From contig OZ244581.1 of NCBI GenBank assembly GCA_965217935.1, positions 3,720,001 through 3,784,000 on the forward strand: 64,000 nt of DNA, in the 5' to 3' direction. Under the pieces are notes generated by a model. It was not told the origin of the DNA and did no database searches. It saw only the letters and a program-made list of their open reading frames with translations. The DNA is from JBBROS01 sp965217935. Lineage in GTDB: Bacteria; Pseudomonadota; Alphaproteobacteria; Acetobacterales; Acetobacteraceae. A program made the position numbers and the translations under genes. Each line of letters opens with the position of its first letter. The stretch's first letter is position 1. This document shows, one piece after another, positions 1-8,235 of this stretch.

Positions 1-490
1 TCTTGCGCAGCTCGACCCGGCTGACCTTCACGCCCCAGGGCGAGGTGGCGTGGTCCAGCGTCGCGAGCAGCCGCGCGTTGATCTCCTCCCGCCCGGACAA
101 CGCGCCGTCGAGGTCCATCGAGCCGATCACGCTGCGGATGTTGGTCATGGCCATGCTCGTCAACGCCTGCACCAGGTTCTGCGCCCCGTACGCGGCCTTG
201 GCCGGGTCGAGCACGCGGTAATACATGATGCCGTCCACGGCAACCGCCGCGTTGTCCCGCGTGATCACCGCCTGCTCCGGAATGTCGAGCACGATCTCTT
301 GCACGTTCATCTTATGGCCGACCTGCTCGACGATGGGCAGCAGCAGGTTGAGGCCGGGGTTCAGCAGCCGGGTGAAGGCCCCGAACCGCTCGACGGTCCA
401 GACCTGCCCCTGCGGCACGGTCCTGACCCCGAGGCCGGCCGCCACGACGACCACGGCCGCCAGCACGAGCAACACGATCAGCAGCGACAC
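1..490 (-). CDS. slipin / stomatin-like SPFH protein (partial, 3' end missing)
   Basis: Reading leftward, the frame gives an N-terminal hydrophobic anchor rich in Leu/Val/Ala, then a typical SPFH/Band 7 start (VPQGQVWTVERFGAF), the segment NPGLNLLLPIVEQV, the block RDNAAVAVDGIMYYRV and the end TSPWGVKVSRVELRK. These are hallmarks of stomatin/slipin proteins, which oligomerise on the inner membrane and are usually paired with an NfeD partner. No NfeD gene lies upstream; its neighbour is a divergent gene. I chose GTG at 490 because GGAGGAG lies 7 nt before it; an in-frame ATG at 523 has no such site. The gene runs off the left edge, so the C-terminal third is not seen. Confidence 0.85.
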   Translation of the reverse strand, partial: MSLLIVLLVLAAVVVVAAGLGVRTVPQGQVWTVERFGAFTRLLNPGLNLLLPIVEQVGHKMNVQEIVLDIPEQAVITRDNAAVAVDGIMYYRVLDPAKAAYGAQNLVQALTSMAMTNIRSVIGSMDLDGALSGREEINARLLATLDHATSPWGVKVSRVELRK

Positions 491-658
491 CGTCCAACTC
501 CTCCCCGTTCGCCCGCCGCGCATGTCGCCACGACAGGAAGCCGGCACGCCGCCGAAATGGTGACGCCCGCCGCCCGATACCACCTCTGCCCAGATGCCGC
601 CCATGTTGCCAAGCCCTTGCGGAAACGTTCTATTGCCGCCCGCAACCAGGAGGCTCCC

Positions 659-1075
659 ATGCCCGAACCCGGCGACCATCCCACCTCCGAGACGCTGTTC
701 GACCGCGGCCTGCCGATCCGCCGCGCGGTGCTCGGCGAGGACTACGTCGACAGCTCGATCGCCAACGCCAACGAGTTCATGATGGCGTTCCAGCACGCCA
801 CCACCGAGCTTGCCTGGGGCTACGCCTGGGGCCGCCCGGGGCTGGACCGCAAGACCCGCTCGCTGCTCAACCTCGCGATGCTGACCGCGCTGCGGGCGCA
901 CAACGAGCTGAAGCTGCACGTCAAGGGCGCGCTGGCGAACGGGGTCAGCGTGGACGAGATCAAGGAAGCGCTGCTGCACGCGGCCGTCTACTGCGGCATC
1001 CCGGCCGGCCTCGAAGCCTTCAAGGCCGCCAACGAGGTGCTGGTCGCCGAGGGCAAGGTCCCCGCCGGCAAGTAG
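659..1075 (+). CDS. carboxymuconolactone decarboxylase family protein
   Basis: This 138-residue protein matches the 4-carboxymuconolactone decarboxylase (CMD) fold. It has RGLPIRRAVLGEDYVD near the N terminus, the WGRPGLDRKTRSLLNLAML block and the AHNELKLHVKGALANGVS segment, followed by EIKEALLHAAVYCGIPAG. These are standard for PcaC-type enzymes, which convert gamma-carboxymuconolactone to beta-ketoadipate enol-lactone. No other beta-ketoadipate gene lies beside it, so it could be a PcaC paralogue acting on another lactone. The next gene is a benzoate-type transporter, which fits aromatic catabolism. ATG at 659 follows AGGAGG by about 6 nt; the frame is open far upstream but that part is unsupported. 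Confidence 0.85.
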   Translation: MPEPGDHPTSETLFDRGLPIRRAVLGEDYVDSSIANANEFMMAFQHATTELAWGYAWGRPGLDRKTRSLLNLAMLTALRAHNELKLHVKGALANGVSVDEIKEALLHAAVYCGIPAGLEAFKAANEVLVAEGKVPAGK

Positions 1076-1093
1076 CGGCAGGGCTGCGAGGCG

Positions 1094-2239
1094 GTGCGGT
1101 TCTCGGTCGTCGCCTCCGCCCTGGTCGCCGTGCTGGTCGGCTTCGGCGGCACGCTGGCGCTGATCGTCGCCGCGGCGCGCAACCTGGGCGCCGATTCGGG
1201 CGAGACCGCGTCCTGGGTCGCGGCGCTCTGCCTCGGCATCGGCGTCAGCAGCATCGTCCTCAGCGTCCGGCACCGGATGCCGGTGGTGACGGCCTGGTCG
1301 CTCGCCGGCGCGGTGATGATCGCCGGCCTGGCGCCGGGCATGACGATGGCCGAGGCAACCGGGGCGTTCCTGCTCTCGGGCGCGCTGATGCTGCTCGCGG
1401 GCGCCGTCCCGGCCCTGGGGGCGGCGGTCGCCAGGCTGCCGGCGCCGATCGGGGCGGCGATGCTGGCCGGGCTGCTGCTCCGCTTCGTGCTGGCGCTGTT
1501 CCAGGCGGGCGGCGTGGAGCCGTTGCTGGCGCTGCCGTTGTTCGGCGCGTTCCTGATCGCCCGCGCGGTCCACCCGGCGTCCGCACCGCTCGTGGTCATT
1601 GCCGCCGGACTGCCGCTTGCGGCGCTGCTCGGTCATCCATTGCCGGCGCCGGAATTCAGCCTCGCGGTCCCGCGCTGGACCATGCCGGCCTTCAGCCCCA
1701 CCGCGCTGCTCGGGCTGGGCCTGCCGCTGTTCCTCGTCACGATGGCGACGCAGCAGATCCCAGGCGCCGCCGTCCTCCGCGTCGCCGGGTATGAGCCGCC
1801 GGTCCGCAGCGCCCTCGTCGTGACCGGCGCGCTGACGGTCCTGCTTGCCCCGTTCGGCTGCTACTCGACCAACCTGTCATCGGTGACCGCCGCCATCTGC
1901 ACCGGCCCCGAGACCCACCCCGACCCGGCCCAACGCTGGCGCACGGGTCCGTTCTACGGCGGGTTCTACCTGCTGCTGGGCCTGTTCGGCGCCGGGTTCG
2001 CGACGGTGCTCGCGGGCCTGCCGCCGCTGCTGGTGTCGGTCGTGGCCGGGACGGCGCTGCTGGGGCCGATGACCAACGCGCTCGCCGCCGCCGTCGCGCA
2101 CGACCGGCAGCGCTTCGCCGCCGTCACCGCGTTCGGGGTCACGGCGTCGGGCCTCAACCTGCTGGGCTTGGGCGGAGCGTTCTGGGGCCTGCTCGCCGGC
2201 GTCGCCGTGCTCGCCGCCGACCGTAGGCTTACGGCTTGA
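1094..2239 (+). CDS. benE: BenE-type benzoate/H+ symporter
   Basis: A 381-residue integral membrane protein that is mostly hydrophobic, with about twelve predicted membrane spans. Family features include the N-terminal ALVAVLVGFGGTLALI stretch, the SVRHRMPVVTAWS loop, a PAPIGAAMLAGLLLRF segment and the C-terminal GLLAGVAVL helix. BenE proteins import benzoate by proton symport. It begins at GTG 18 bp after the CMD-family gene, so the two probably form one transcript. The 3' end overlaps the converging GH16-like gene by 11 bp, leaving no room for a terminator between them. The family call is secure; benzoate as substrate is inferred. Confidence 0.85.
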   Translation: MRFSVVASALVAVLVGFGGTLALIVAAARNLGADSGETASWVAALCLGIGVSSIVLSVRHRMPVVTAWSLAGAVMIAGLAPGMTMAEATGAFLLSGALMLLAGAVPALGAAVARLPAPIGAAMLAGLLLRFVLALFQAGGVEPLLALPLFGAFLIARAVHPASAPLVVIAAGLPLAALLGHPLPAPEFSLAVPRWTMPAFSPTALLGLGLPLFLVTMATQQIPGAAVLRVAGYEPPVRSALVVTGALTVLLAPFGCYSTNLSSVTAAICTGPETHPDPAQRWRTGPFYGGFYLLLGLFGAGFATVLAGLPPLLVSVVAGTALLGPMTNALAAAVAHDRQRFAAVTAFGVTASGLNLLGLGGAFWGLLAGVAVLAADRRLTA

Positions 2240-3437
2240 GGCCGTTCTGCTTGGAGGCGCGATACTGGTCCGGGTCGGCGATGTTGCCATGCCAGCCGGA
2301 AATCTCCTGCACCACGATGGTCCAGCCGTCCGGGATGCCGTCGTTGTCGACGATCTTGCCGCCGCGCCGGGTCCAGTTCGGGATGGCCTGGTTGCCGATG
2401 ATCAGGTGCATCGCGACGGTCTTGCGCTTGCCATCAGCCGGGTCGACGTAGGTGTCGGGCGCGTACTCCATATAAACGGTCGAGACGAGCTGGCCGTCGA
2501 CGAACAGGTCGATCAGGTTGCTGCCGTCGCCGCGCCAGTTGCCGATCAGGTCGTGGAAGCTTTCGGACCAGTCGAACGGGGCGCGCTCGAACTCGGGGTT
2601 GTTGGACGGGCCGTAGTATTTCCACCCGTCGCCGTCGGCCCAATAAACCCCATGCGGCGGCGTCTTCCATTGCGTGCCGTAGATATTCGGCGTGCCGAAG
2701 TCGATCTGATGCCCGGGCGGGACGCCCGCGGGCAGGCGCGGATAGTTGTCGTTCCAGTCGATCTCGAAATTGGCCTTGGTGGCGCGATACAGCGCATGGG
2801 GGCCGTTGAAGCCCTGGTAGGGCTCGCCGCCCGGCCCGGGGGAGGCCTGCTGCCCGGTGAACATCCAGATCGGCGCCCAGGAATGCGGGCCTTTGGGGCT
2901 TTTGTAGCGGACCTTCATGACCGAGCCCGGACGCCACTCGAACGGCAGCCGGATCATCGCGCCCCAAACGTGGCCGGGCTCGCAGTTCGTGCGGTTCTCC
3001 GAGCACATCGCCCTGAGATGCAAGCCGTCCGGCTTCATGACGTGAAGGTCGTTCGGGTCGCCGGGCACGGTGTGCCGGGCAACTGCGGCGAAGGTGTTGT
3101 TGTTCGCCTGCCCGGTGTCCATCGGGCTGCCGATCGCCTTGTGCAGGTCGCCCGACATGTAATTGAGGAAGAACCGGTCGCGCACCGATTGGCCGCTCGT
3201 CATGTTGGCGCCCGGCTGCGCGTTGCCCATGACGAGGGAGAAGGCGTTGCGCGCGCCTGCAGTCATCGTGAGACGGTGGCCCGGCATCGCGCCCGCAACG
3301 ACGGGAAGGGGGTCGATGCGCGGGTTGTTCGGTTCGGTCGAGAACGCCGCCTTATCGCCCGGGGCTGCGCAGGCGCCGGGGCCGGAGGCGAGCATGGCAG
3401 CGGCGGCCAGACAGGCGGCTTTTGCGAGATGTCCCAA
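2229..3437 (-). CDS. secreted GH16-like (concanavalin A-fold) protein
   Basis: A 402-residue protein with an Ala-rich export signal (about residues 1-24). The long mature region is rich in Trp, Asn, Gly and Pro, typical of a jelly-roll glucanase/lectin fold. FEIDWND at about residues 224-230 sits where GH16 enzymes carry E-x-D-x-x-E. The first Glu and the Asp are present, but the usual second Glu is Asp. The Trp-rich stretches GVYWADGDGWKYYG and SAPIWMF-type strands support carbohydrate contact. A TTG start at 3437 has AGGAA six bases upstream. Its neighbour is a divergent membrane acyltransferase, so a role in trimming or binding an exopolysaccharide is plausible but not shown. Confidence 0.6.
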   Translation of the reverse strand: MGHLAKAACLAAAAMLASGPGACAAPGDKAAFSTEPNNPRIDPLPVVAGAMPGHRLTMTAGARNAFSLVMGNAQPGANMTSGQSVRDRFFLNYMSGDLHKAIGSPMDTGQANNNTFAAVARHTVPGDPNDLHVMKPDGLHLRAMCSENRTNCEPGHVWGAMIRLPFEWRPGSVMKVRYKSPKGPHSWAPIWMFTGQQASPGPGGEPYQGFNGPHALYRATKANFEIDWNDNYPRLPAGVPPGHQIDFGTPNIYGTQWKTPPHGVYWADGDGWKYYGPSNNPEFERAPFDWSESFHDLIGNWRGDGSNLIDLFVDGQLVSTVYMEYAPDTYVDPADGKRKTVAMHLIIGNQAIPNWTRRGGKIVDNDGIPDGWTIVVQEISGWHGNIADPDQYRASKQNGLKP

Positions 3438-3764
3438 GTCCGTTCCTACTAAATTCGTGACGGCTGCGGCTTAAAGCGCGGCGCTGCCGGTGTCGACTCC
3501 GAAGCGGGCGGCGCCCGGACGCCAAAGAAACCAATCGACGTGCCTTTTTGCAACACTGAACAGGAATACCATTTGTTTACAGACTGATAACCGACAAACG
3601 GACGGCCCATATCGGCTGAAGCGCGTCATGCGCGTTTCATTAATCTTCCGTTATCACATTGAATGTATCGTTACTCCAATGTTAGGATATTGACCAACGC
3701 TTGCTGACCGAAGCGGCATGAAGGTCCGACCGCTATGTTTTACGACGGACGGTGCAGGTAAACG
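3438..3764. promoter_or_regulatory. divergent intergenic region, A+T-richer than surroundings
   Basis: These 327 bases separate the GH16-like gene (leftward) from the acyltransferase (rightward) and must hold both promoters. The stretch from about 3540 to 3760 is visibly richer in A and T than the rest of the window. It contains a short imperfect inverted repeat (AAGCGCG/CGCGTTT) near 3618-3636. I cannot assign a -35/-10 pair with confidence. A short open frame here (3490-3693) has no recognisable features. Confidence 0.4.
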
Positions 3765-4958
3765 ATGTTGAAACCAGCTATGGCGCTGACACGCTTAAAA
3801 ACCGCTCGCCGGACCGTTACGGTCATGGCCCGGCCCCAGGCGCCGTCCCAGCCGTTCCTCAAGCCCGCGGCGATCGGCTCGAACAGCTTGGCGTTGCTTG
3901 ACCTGCTTCGGGCGGCCGGGGCCTACCTGGTGCTGTGCGGCCACGCGGCGAACGTGTTCGGCATTGCCCACAACGTCTCGCTCGGACAGATCGGCGTCAG
4001 CATCTTCTTCATCCTGTCCGGGTTCCTCATCTTCCAGTCGAGCCTGAAACGCATCCAGGAGCGGCAGCCTTATTTCGCGCCCTATATGATCGACCGGTTC
4101 GCGCGGATTTTCACCGCCTACATTCCCGCCCTCATCTTCGTCGCGGCGCTCAACGCCGCGGTCGACCTCGGCGACTGGGGCCAGCCCGGCATCTCCCACG
4201 GCCCGCTGGCGTTCCTGGGCAACCTGTTCCTGCTGCAAGACTACCCGCTATTCCAGCTCGGCCACCGCGTGCTCGGCGAAGGCCTGTTCATCCGCACATA
4301 CAACGCCGCCGAGCCGTTCTGGACCATCCCGATCGAGTTCTGGATCTACGTGCTGTTCGGCCTCGGCTTCTTCGGACTTGTCTCCCGCGAGCGGCTTGGG
4401 CGCCCTCTCTCGCTGGCGCTGGGCGCGATCGCCCTTCCGGTCGCGTTGTGGAACGTCGCGGCCGGCGGCGGCAACGGGCTGACGCTTGTCTGGATGATCG
4501 GCGCGATGGGGGCCTACATCTGGGTGCGCGCCAGCCGGCGGGTCGAGAACAAGGCGCAGATCGGCCTGGTCGTGATCGGCTTGACCCTGGTGTGCATCGC
4601 CGGGCGCGGGATCAAGACCGGCTGGAACTTCGAGGACCTCGGCATGGTGCTGTGCGAAGCAGCGCTTATCATGGGACTGCTCTGCCTGATGCAAGGCATT
4701 CCGGTCCTGCCGCAATTCGTCCTCAAGACGTGCAGCCTGCTCGCCTCATACAGCTATAGCCTCTATCTCACGCACAACACGGTCCTGATCCTGGTTCGGC
4801 ATTTCTCACGCGGCGTGCCGACGACTGCCACCCTGATTGCCGCGTTCCTGGCCATTCACGCAACGGCGGTGGTGCTGTATCTCGCGTTCGAGCGGCATCA
4901 CCGCCACGTGGCTCATTGGCTCAAGGTCCAGATGGGCTTGCGCCAGCGCGCCGCCTGA
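3765..4958 (+). CDS. acyltransferase 3 family membrane protein (OafA/NodX-type)
   Basis: A 397-residue multi-pass membrane protein with the acyltransferase-3 signature: LLDLLRAAGAYLVLCGHA (conserved Arg and His), IGVSIFFILSGFLIF, and RFARIFTAYIPA. The C-terminal helix SYSLYLTHNTVLIL is also typical. Such proteins transfer acetyl or other acyl groups to sugars of exopolysaccharide or LPS from the cytoplasmic side. About 30 residues precede the first family motif; ATG 3765 follows GCAGGTAA, and an alternative ATG lies at 3825. A dispersed repeat begins 3 bases after its stop codon. The target sugar is unknown. Confidence 0.8.
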   Translation: MLKPAMALTRLKTARRTVTVMARPQAPSQPFLKPAAIGSNSLALLDLLRAAGAYLVLCGHAANVFGIAHNVSLGQIGVSIFFILSGFLIFQSSLKRIQERQPYFAPYMIDRFARIFTAYIPALIFVAALNAAVDLGDWGQPGISHGPLAFLGNLFLLQDYPLFQLGHRVLGEGLFIRTYNAAEPFWTIPIEFWIYVLFGLGFFGLVSRERLGRPLSLALGAIALPVALWNVAAGGGNGLTLVWMIGAMGAYIWVRASRRVENKAQIGLVVIGLTLVCIAGRGIKTGWNFEDLGMVLCEAALIMGLLCLMQGIPVLPQFVLKTCSLLASYSYSLYLTHNTVLILVRHFSRGVPTTATLIAAFLAIHATAVVLYLAFERHHRHVAHWLKVQMGLRQRAA

Positions 4959-4960
4959 GA

Positions 4961-5070
4961 GCAGCGTCGGCAATACGTGCGGCAGCACGCCGACAAAGCT
5001 GCCCGGCAAAACAGGGATTCAGGGCTCGTTCGCCCGATAAACTCGCAGCAGCCAAGTTTGAACGAGCCCT
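4961..5070 (+). repeat. dispersed intergenic repeat, copy 1 of 3 (two hairpins)
   Basis: This segment aligns along its whole length with 47261-47369 and 62873-62980. Hairpin 1 pairs GCAGC (4961-4965) with GCTGC (4998-5002) and GTCGG (4966-4970) with CCGAC (4990-4994), with an AAA bulge and an inner CGTGC/GCACG stem. Hairpin 2 pairs AGGGCTCGTTC (5021-5031) perfectly with GAACGAGCCCT (5060-5070). It starts 3 bases after the acyltransferase stop codon. There is no poly-T tail, so it is not a standard terminator. Confidence 0.8.
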
Positions 5071-5162
5071 GAACGGCAGCCCTCCGCCTTGCAACCCGGC
5101 CCGCGCAACCCTCATCTCGGCGGCGGCTTCGATCTTCGCCGCCGCTTCGAAAAAGGGCCTTT

Positions 5163-5792
5163 ATGGGACTGCGCATCATGGCATTGGTTTCAAGCCTGCT
5201 CCTCTCGGCCTGCTCCGTGGTCGGCATCCGGACGACTGAGGAACCGCATTACGACACCGTTGCCAAGGTCGGCGAGATCGAGATCCGGCAATACGGCCCG
5301 CGTCTGGCCGCCCAGACCGTGGTTGCGGGCGATGAGGTTGCCGCCCGCAGCACCGGCTTCCAGATCCTCGCGTCGTATATCTTCGGCGCCAACCAGGGCA
5401 AGACGGGCATCGCCATGACGGCGCCGGTCGGGCAATCCGCCGCCAAGCCGGAGAAGATCGCCATGACCGCCCCGGTTGACCAGGCGCAAGAGCCGGGCGG
5501 CGAGTGGCGCATCCGGTTCTTCATGCCGCCCAAATACACGCGCGAGACGCTGCCCGTGCCGACCAGCCCCAAGGTCGAGATCGTGACGGCGCCGCCGCAG
5601 ACCGTGGCCGTCTTGCGCTACTCCGGCACCGCGTCGGCCAAGACGGTCGACACGGAGAACGCCCGCCTGCTGCGGGCGCTCGCCGGCAGCACGTGGCATC
5701 CCACGGGCACGCCGATGGCCTGGTTCTATGATCCGCCCTGGACGTTGCCGCCGTTGCGCCGCAACGAAGCGGCGGTCGCGGTCGGGCAATAG
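5163..5792 (+). CDS. SOUL/HBP-family heme-binding lipoprotein
   Basis: A 209-residue protein with a lipoprotein signal, LLLSAC, placing the lipidated Cys at residue 17. SOUL-domain hallmarks follow: EEPHYDTVAKVGEIEIRQYG at the start of the domain, two TGIAMTAPV/IAMTAPV repeats, an RFFMPPKYT strand and the C-terminal AWFYDPPWTLP. SOUL proteins bind heme or tetrapyrroles. The bacterial lipoprotein versions are poorly characterised, and their role here is unknown. The gene stands alone between a repeat element and the convergent end of the polyketide operon, whose last stop lies 4 bases away. Confidence 0.88.
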   Translation: MGLRIMALVSSLLLSACSVVGIRTTEEPHYDTVAKVGEIEIRQYGPRLAAQTVVAGDEVAARSTGFQILASYIFGANQGKTGIAMTAPVGQSAAKPEKIAMTAPVDQAQEPGGEWRIRFFMPPKYTRETLPVPTSPKVEIVTAPPQTVAVLRYSGTASAKTVDTENARLLRALAGSTWHPTGTPMAWFYDPPWTLPPLRRNEAAVAVGQ

Positions 5793-5795
5793 GCG

Positions 5796-7088
5796 TTATT
5801 CCGCCGGCTGCATCTCGGTCCGCCGCGCCTCGGGCGGACGGACAGCGCCGAGCCGAAGCAGCAGGACGGTCGTGAAATAGATCGACTTGAACGCGAGCAC
5901 GGGCAAGGCCGAGCGCCAGGTGCCCCGCAGGTTCCCGGCCAGCAGGCTTACGATCCCGTCGCGCATCCTGAAGGCGTTGCGCGGGGCCATGAACAGCAGC
6001 CGCAAAGCCGGCGTGTTGATGCGGTAGACCATCCAGCCGATGCGCGCCATCGCGTGCCGTATCTCCCGTTCCATCCGCCGCGCCATGGCCCGGCCTCGCG
6101 CCGGGTCCGCCAGCCAGGCGTCGGCGACGGCCGCCCCTTTCTCGCCGGAGGTCATCGCCAGCAGCACCCCGCTGCTGAACACCGGGTCAAGGAACGCGAA
6201 GGCATCGCCGATGAGCAGGTAGCCGTCGCCGCCGATGCTCTCCGCCGCATAGGAGTAGTTGCCGCTGCCGCCTGCCTCGGAGACGCGCTCGGCCCCGCGC
6301 ATCCGGGCGCTGACGGTCGGGCTTGAGGCGATCCGGTCTGCCAGGAATGCGGCAAGGTCGCCCCGGCGGGCCTTGAACGCGGCCGGGCTGGCCACGAAGC
6401 CGACGCTCATCACCTGGTCCGGCAGCGGGATCATCCAGAACCAGCCGTCCTCGGCCAGGTGGATGCTGACGTAGCCTTCGAGGTCGCCGCTGCGGAACTC
6501 GACGCCTTTGTAGTGTGCGTAGACCGCTGCCGTGTTGTTGCGCTTGTTCGCCCGCTTGTGGCCTAACCGGCCAGCCAGGAACGTATCGCGGCCCGACGCG
6601 TCGAGCACGTAGCGCGGCGCCCAGCGGGTCATCGTGCCATCCGCTTCCGCGACGGTCACCTCGGCCCGGCCGCCGCCTGCTGCGAAGGCGACCTCCTTGA
6701 CGGCGGCTTGCTGCATCGTCCTGGCCCCGCGCGCCTCGGCCGCTTGGAACAGGAGCTGATCGAACTCGGCGCGGCGCACCTGCCAGGAGGAGGTGTAGGT
6801 CTTGTCCAGGCCGTCGGCGAACGAGAACTGGACCGTTTTGCCGGTGTCGTCCGCCACGAACTCGGCGCCGGGCTTGTGCACGCCGATGGCGGCAACCTGG
6901 TCGCGCAGGCCCAGCCGGTCGAGCAGCGCCGTGTTGCGGGGAAGCAGGCTTTCGCCGATGTGGAAGCGTGGATGGCGCTCCTTCTCGATGATCACCACGT
7001 CATGCCCCCGCTCGGCCAGCAGGGCGGCGGCGGTGCTGCCGGCCGGCCCGCCGCCGATCACCAGCACGTCGCATTGCGAACTGCTCAC
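5796..7088 (-). CDS. halogenase-like FAD-dependent oxidoreductase of the aryl-polyene-type cluster
   Basis: A 430-residue flavoprotein. VLVIGGGPAGSTAAALLAERG at the N terminus is the FAD-binding Rossmann motif (GGGPAG at 12-17). W216-F-W-M-I-P221 matches the W-x-W-x-I-P motif of flavin-dependent halogenases, and DPVFSSGV lies in the distal FAD-binding region. A Lys at 72 in HKPGAEF lies about where halogenases keep their catalytic lysine, but this needs alignment. The last about 60 residues are basic and hydrophobic and may contact the membrane. GTG at 7088 overlaps the stop of the ketoreductase (GTGA). Related flavoenzymes sit in xanthomonadin and aryl-polyene clusters; halogenation versus desaturation cannot be decided from sequence. 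Confidence 0.75.
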   Translation of the reverse strand: MSSSQCDVLVIGGGPAGSTAAALLAERGHDVVIIEKERHPRFHIGESLLPRNTALLDRLGLRDQVAAIGVHKPGAEFVADDTGKTVQFSFADGLDKTYTSSWQVRRAEFDQLLFQAAEARGARTMQQAAVKEVAFAAGGGRAEVTVAEADGTMTRWAPRYVLDASGRDTFLAGRLGHKRANKRNNTAAVYAHYKGVEFRSGDLEGYVSIHLAEDGWFWMIPLPDQVMSVGFVASPAAFKARRGDLAAFLADRIASSPTVSARMRGAERVSEAGGSGNYSYAAESIGGDGYLLIGDAFAFLDPVFSSGVLLAMTSGEKGAAVADAWLADPARGRAMARRMEREIRHAMARIGWMVYRINTPALRLLFMAPRNAFRMRDGIVSLLAGNLRGTWRSALPVLAFKSIYFTTVLLLRLGAVRPPEARRTEMQPAE

Positions 7089-7801
7089 GCCATGCCCCCG
7101 TTGATCGAGACCGTCTGCCCGGTGACGTACCCCGCCTGCCTGGAGGCCAGAAAGCCGACCAAATCCGCCACCTCGTCCGGCCGCCCGGCACGCTTCATCG
7201 GCACGATCTCCGCGATCCGTTTCGCATCCATTACAGCATCCACCGCCGGGGAGGCAATGACGCCGGGCGCGACCGCGTTCACGGTGATGCCGCGGGTCGC
7301 CACCTCGCGCGCCAAGGATTTGACCGCGCCGATCAGGCCGGCCTTGGCCGCGGCGTAGGCCACCTGGCCGCGGTTGCCCAGCAGGGCGGCGACCGAGGAG
7401 ACGGCGATCACCCGCCCGTATCGCGTGCCGATCATCGGCAGCAGCAGCGGGCGCAGGACGGCGTAGAACCCGCCCAGCGACACGTCGATCGGCCCCTGCC
7501 ACTGGGCCGCGGTCATTCCCGCCATCGGCACGTCGTCGTGCAGGCCGGCGTTGTGCACAACCACCTGCGGCACGCCGCCATCCAGGATGCGCAGGATCGC
7601 CGCCTCGGCGCCGGGCACGTCGCCCAGGTCGCAGGCGAACGCCTCGGCCGAGCCGCCCTGCCCGGCGATCTCGGCGCACAACGCCTCCGCCCGGCCCAGC
7701 CCGGCATGGGCATGAACCAGCACGTGCATCCCATCGGCCGCGAGCCGGCGGCAGATCGCGGCCCCCAGCGGGCTCGCGCCGCCCGTGACCAGCGCCCTCA
7801 C
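7085..7801 (-). CDS. 3-ketoacyl-ACP reductase (FabG/ApeQ-like)
   Basis: A 238-residue SDR. It has the NADPH-binding glycine motif TGGASPLG, VVHNAGLHDD (the NAG motif), catalytic Ser in VSSVAALLGN, and Y-A-A-A-K. The end VTGQTVSINGGMA is typical of FabG. It should reduce 3-ketoacyl chains on the cluster's ACP. GTG at 7801 overlaps the stop of the upstream dehydratase (GTGA), and the stop overlaps the flavoenzyme start, indicating translational coupling. In aryl-polyene systems this step alternates with dehydration to leave conjugated double bonds. Confidence 0.85.
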   Translation of the reverse strand: MRALVTGGASPLGAAICRRLAADGMHVLVHAHAGLGRAEALCAEIAGQGGSAEAFACDLGDVPGAEAAILRILDGGVPQVVVHNAGLHDDVPMAGMTAAQWQGPIDVSLGGFYAVLRPLLLPMIGTRYGRVIAVSSVAALLGNRGQVAYAAAKAGLIGAVKSLAREVATRGITVNAVAPGVIASPAVDAVMDAKRIAEIVPMKRAGRPDEVADLVGFLASRQAGYVTGQTVSINGGMA

Positions 7802-8235
7802 GCGAGCCTCGCGGGCAGTGCGACCGTGGCCCGGGCCTGCACCAGGCAGCCCCCGGACGGGTCCATCAGCGCCAGCGCGTACAGCATCCCGCCAGCCTCC
7901 TGCCGCTCCAGCCGAGCCTCCACGGCGATCTCCTCCCAAGCCGGGTCGTCGAGGTATGCCACATGCAGCGCCACGTCGCGAAGCCGGGCGACGTAGCCGG
8001 CCTGCTGCGCCACGCCGCCGGCGAGCAAAGCCCCGTGCAGCGCCGCCGCCTGCAAGCCGAACTCCACCCCGCACACGGCGGAGAGCCGCCCGGCCCGGCG
8101 CAACGGGTTCAGCGGATCGAGATGCGACCGGCTCGCGCAGCGGATGGTCGCCGCATCCCATTCCACGAGGCGGCCGAGCAGCACCATCGCCCCGGCATGG
8201 GGCAGCAGTTCGGCCAGGCGCGCGCCCTCGATCAT
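7798..8235 (-). CDS. hotdog-fold 3-hydroxyacyl-ACP dehydratase (ApeP-like)
   Basis: A 145-residue protein starting at an ATGA overlap with the chain-length factor gene. The segments LLPHAGAMVLLGRLVEWD, SHLDPLNPLRRAGRLSAVCG and VEFGLQAAALHGALLAGG resemble the FabZ-like dehydratases found in aryl-polyene clusters. The 'PHAGAMVLLDR' start is shared across that family. In those clusters it pairs with a smaller dehydratase to remove water after ketoreduction; the smaller partner would be the protein at 13974-14252. Sequence similarity to FabZ itself is weak, so the call rests partly on context. Confidence 0.75.
   Translation of the reverse strand: MIEGARLAELLPHAGAMVLLGRLVEWDAATIRCASRSHLDPLNPLRRAGRLSAVCGVEFGLQAAALHGALLAGGVAQQAGYVARLRDVALHVAYLDDPAWEEIAVEARLERQEAGGMLYALALMDPSGGCLVQARATVALPARLA

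Noticed and set aside
2289..3452. A long plus-strand frame opposite the GH16-like gene
   Set aside because: Val/Arg/Ala-rich with no recognisable motif, whereas the minus strand has a signal peptide and fold features.
3490..3693. A 67-codon frame in the A+T-richer intergenic region
   Set aside because: No ribosome binding site, no domain, and it lies across a region expected to hold two promoters.
4961..5070. Repeat copy 1 as a rho-independent terminator for the acyltransferase gene
   Set aside because: There is no T-run after either hairpin, and the same element occurs in a divergent promoter gap at 62873.
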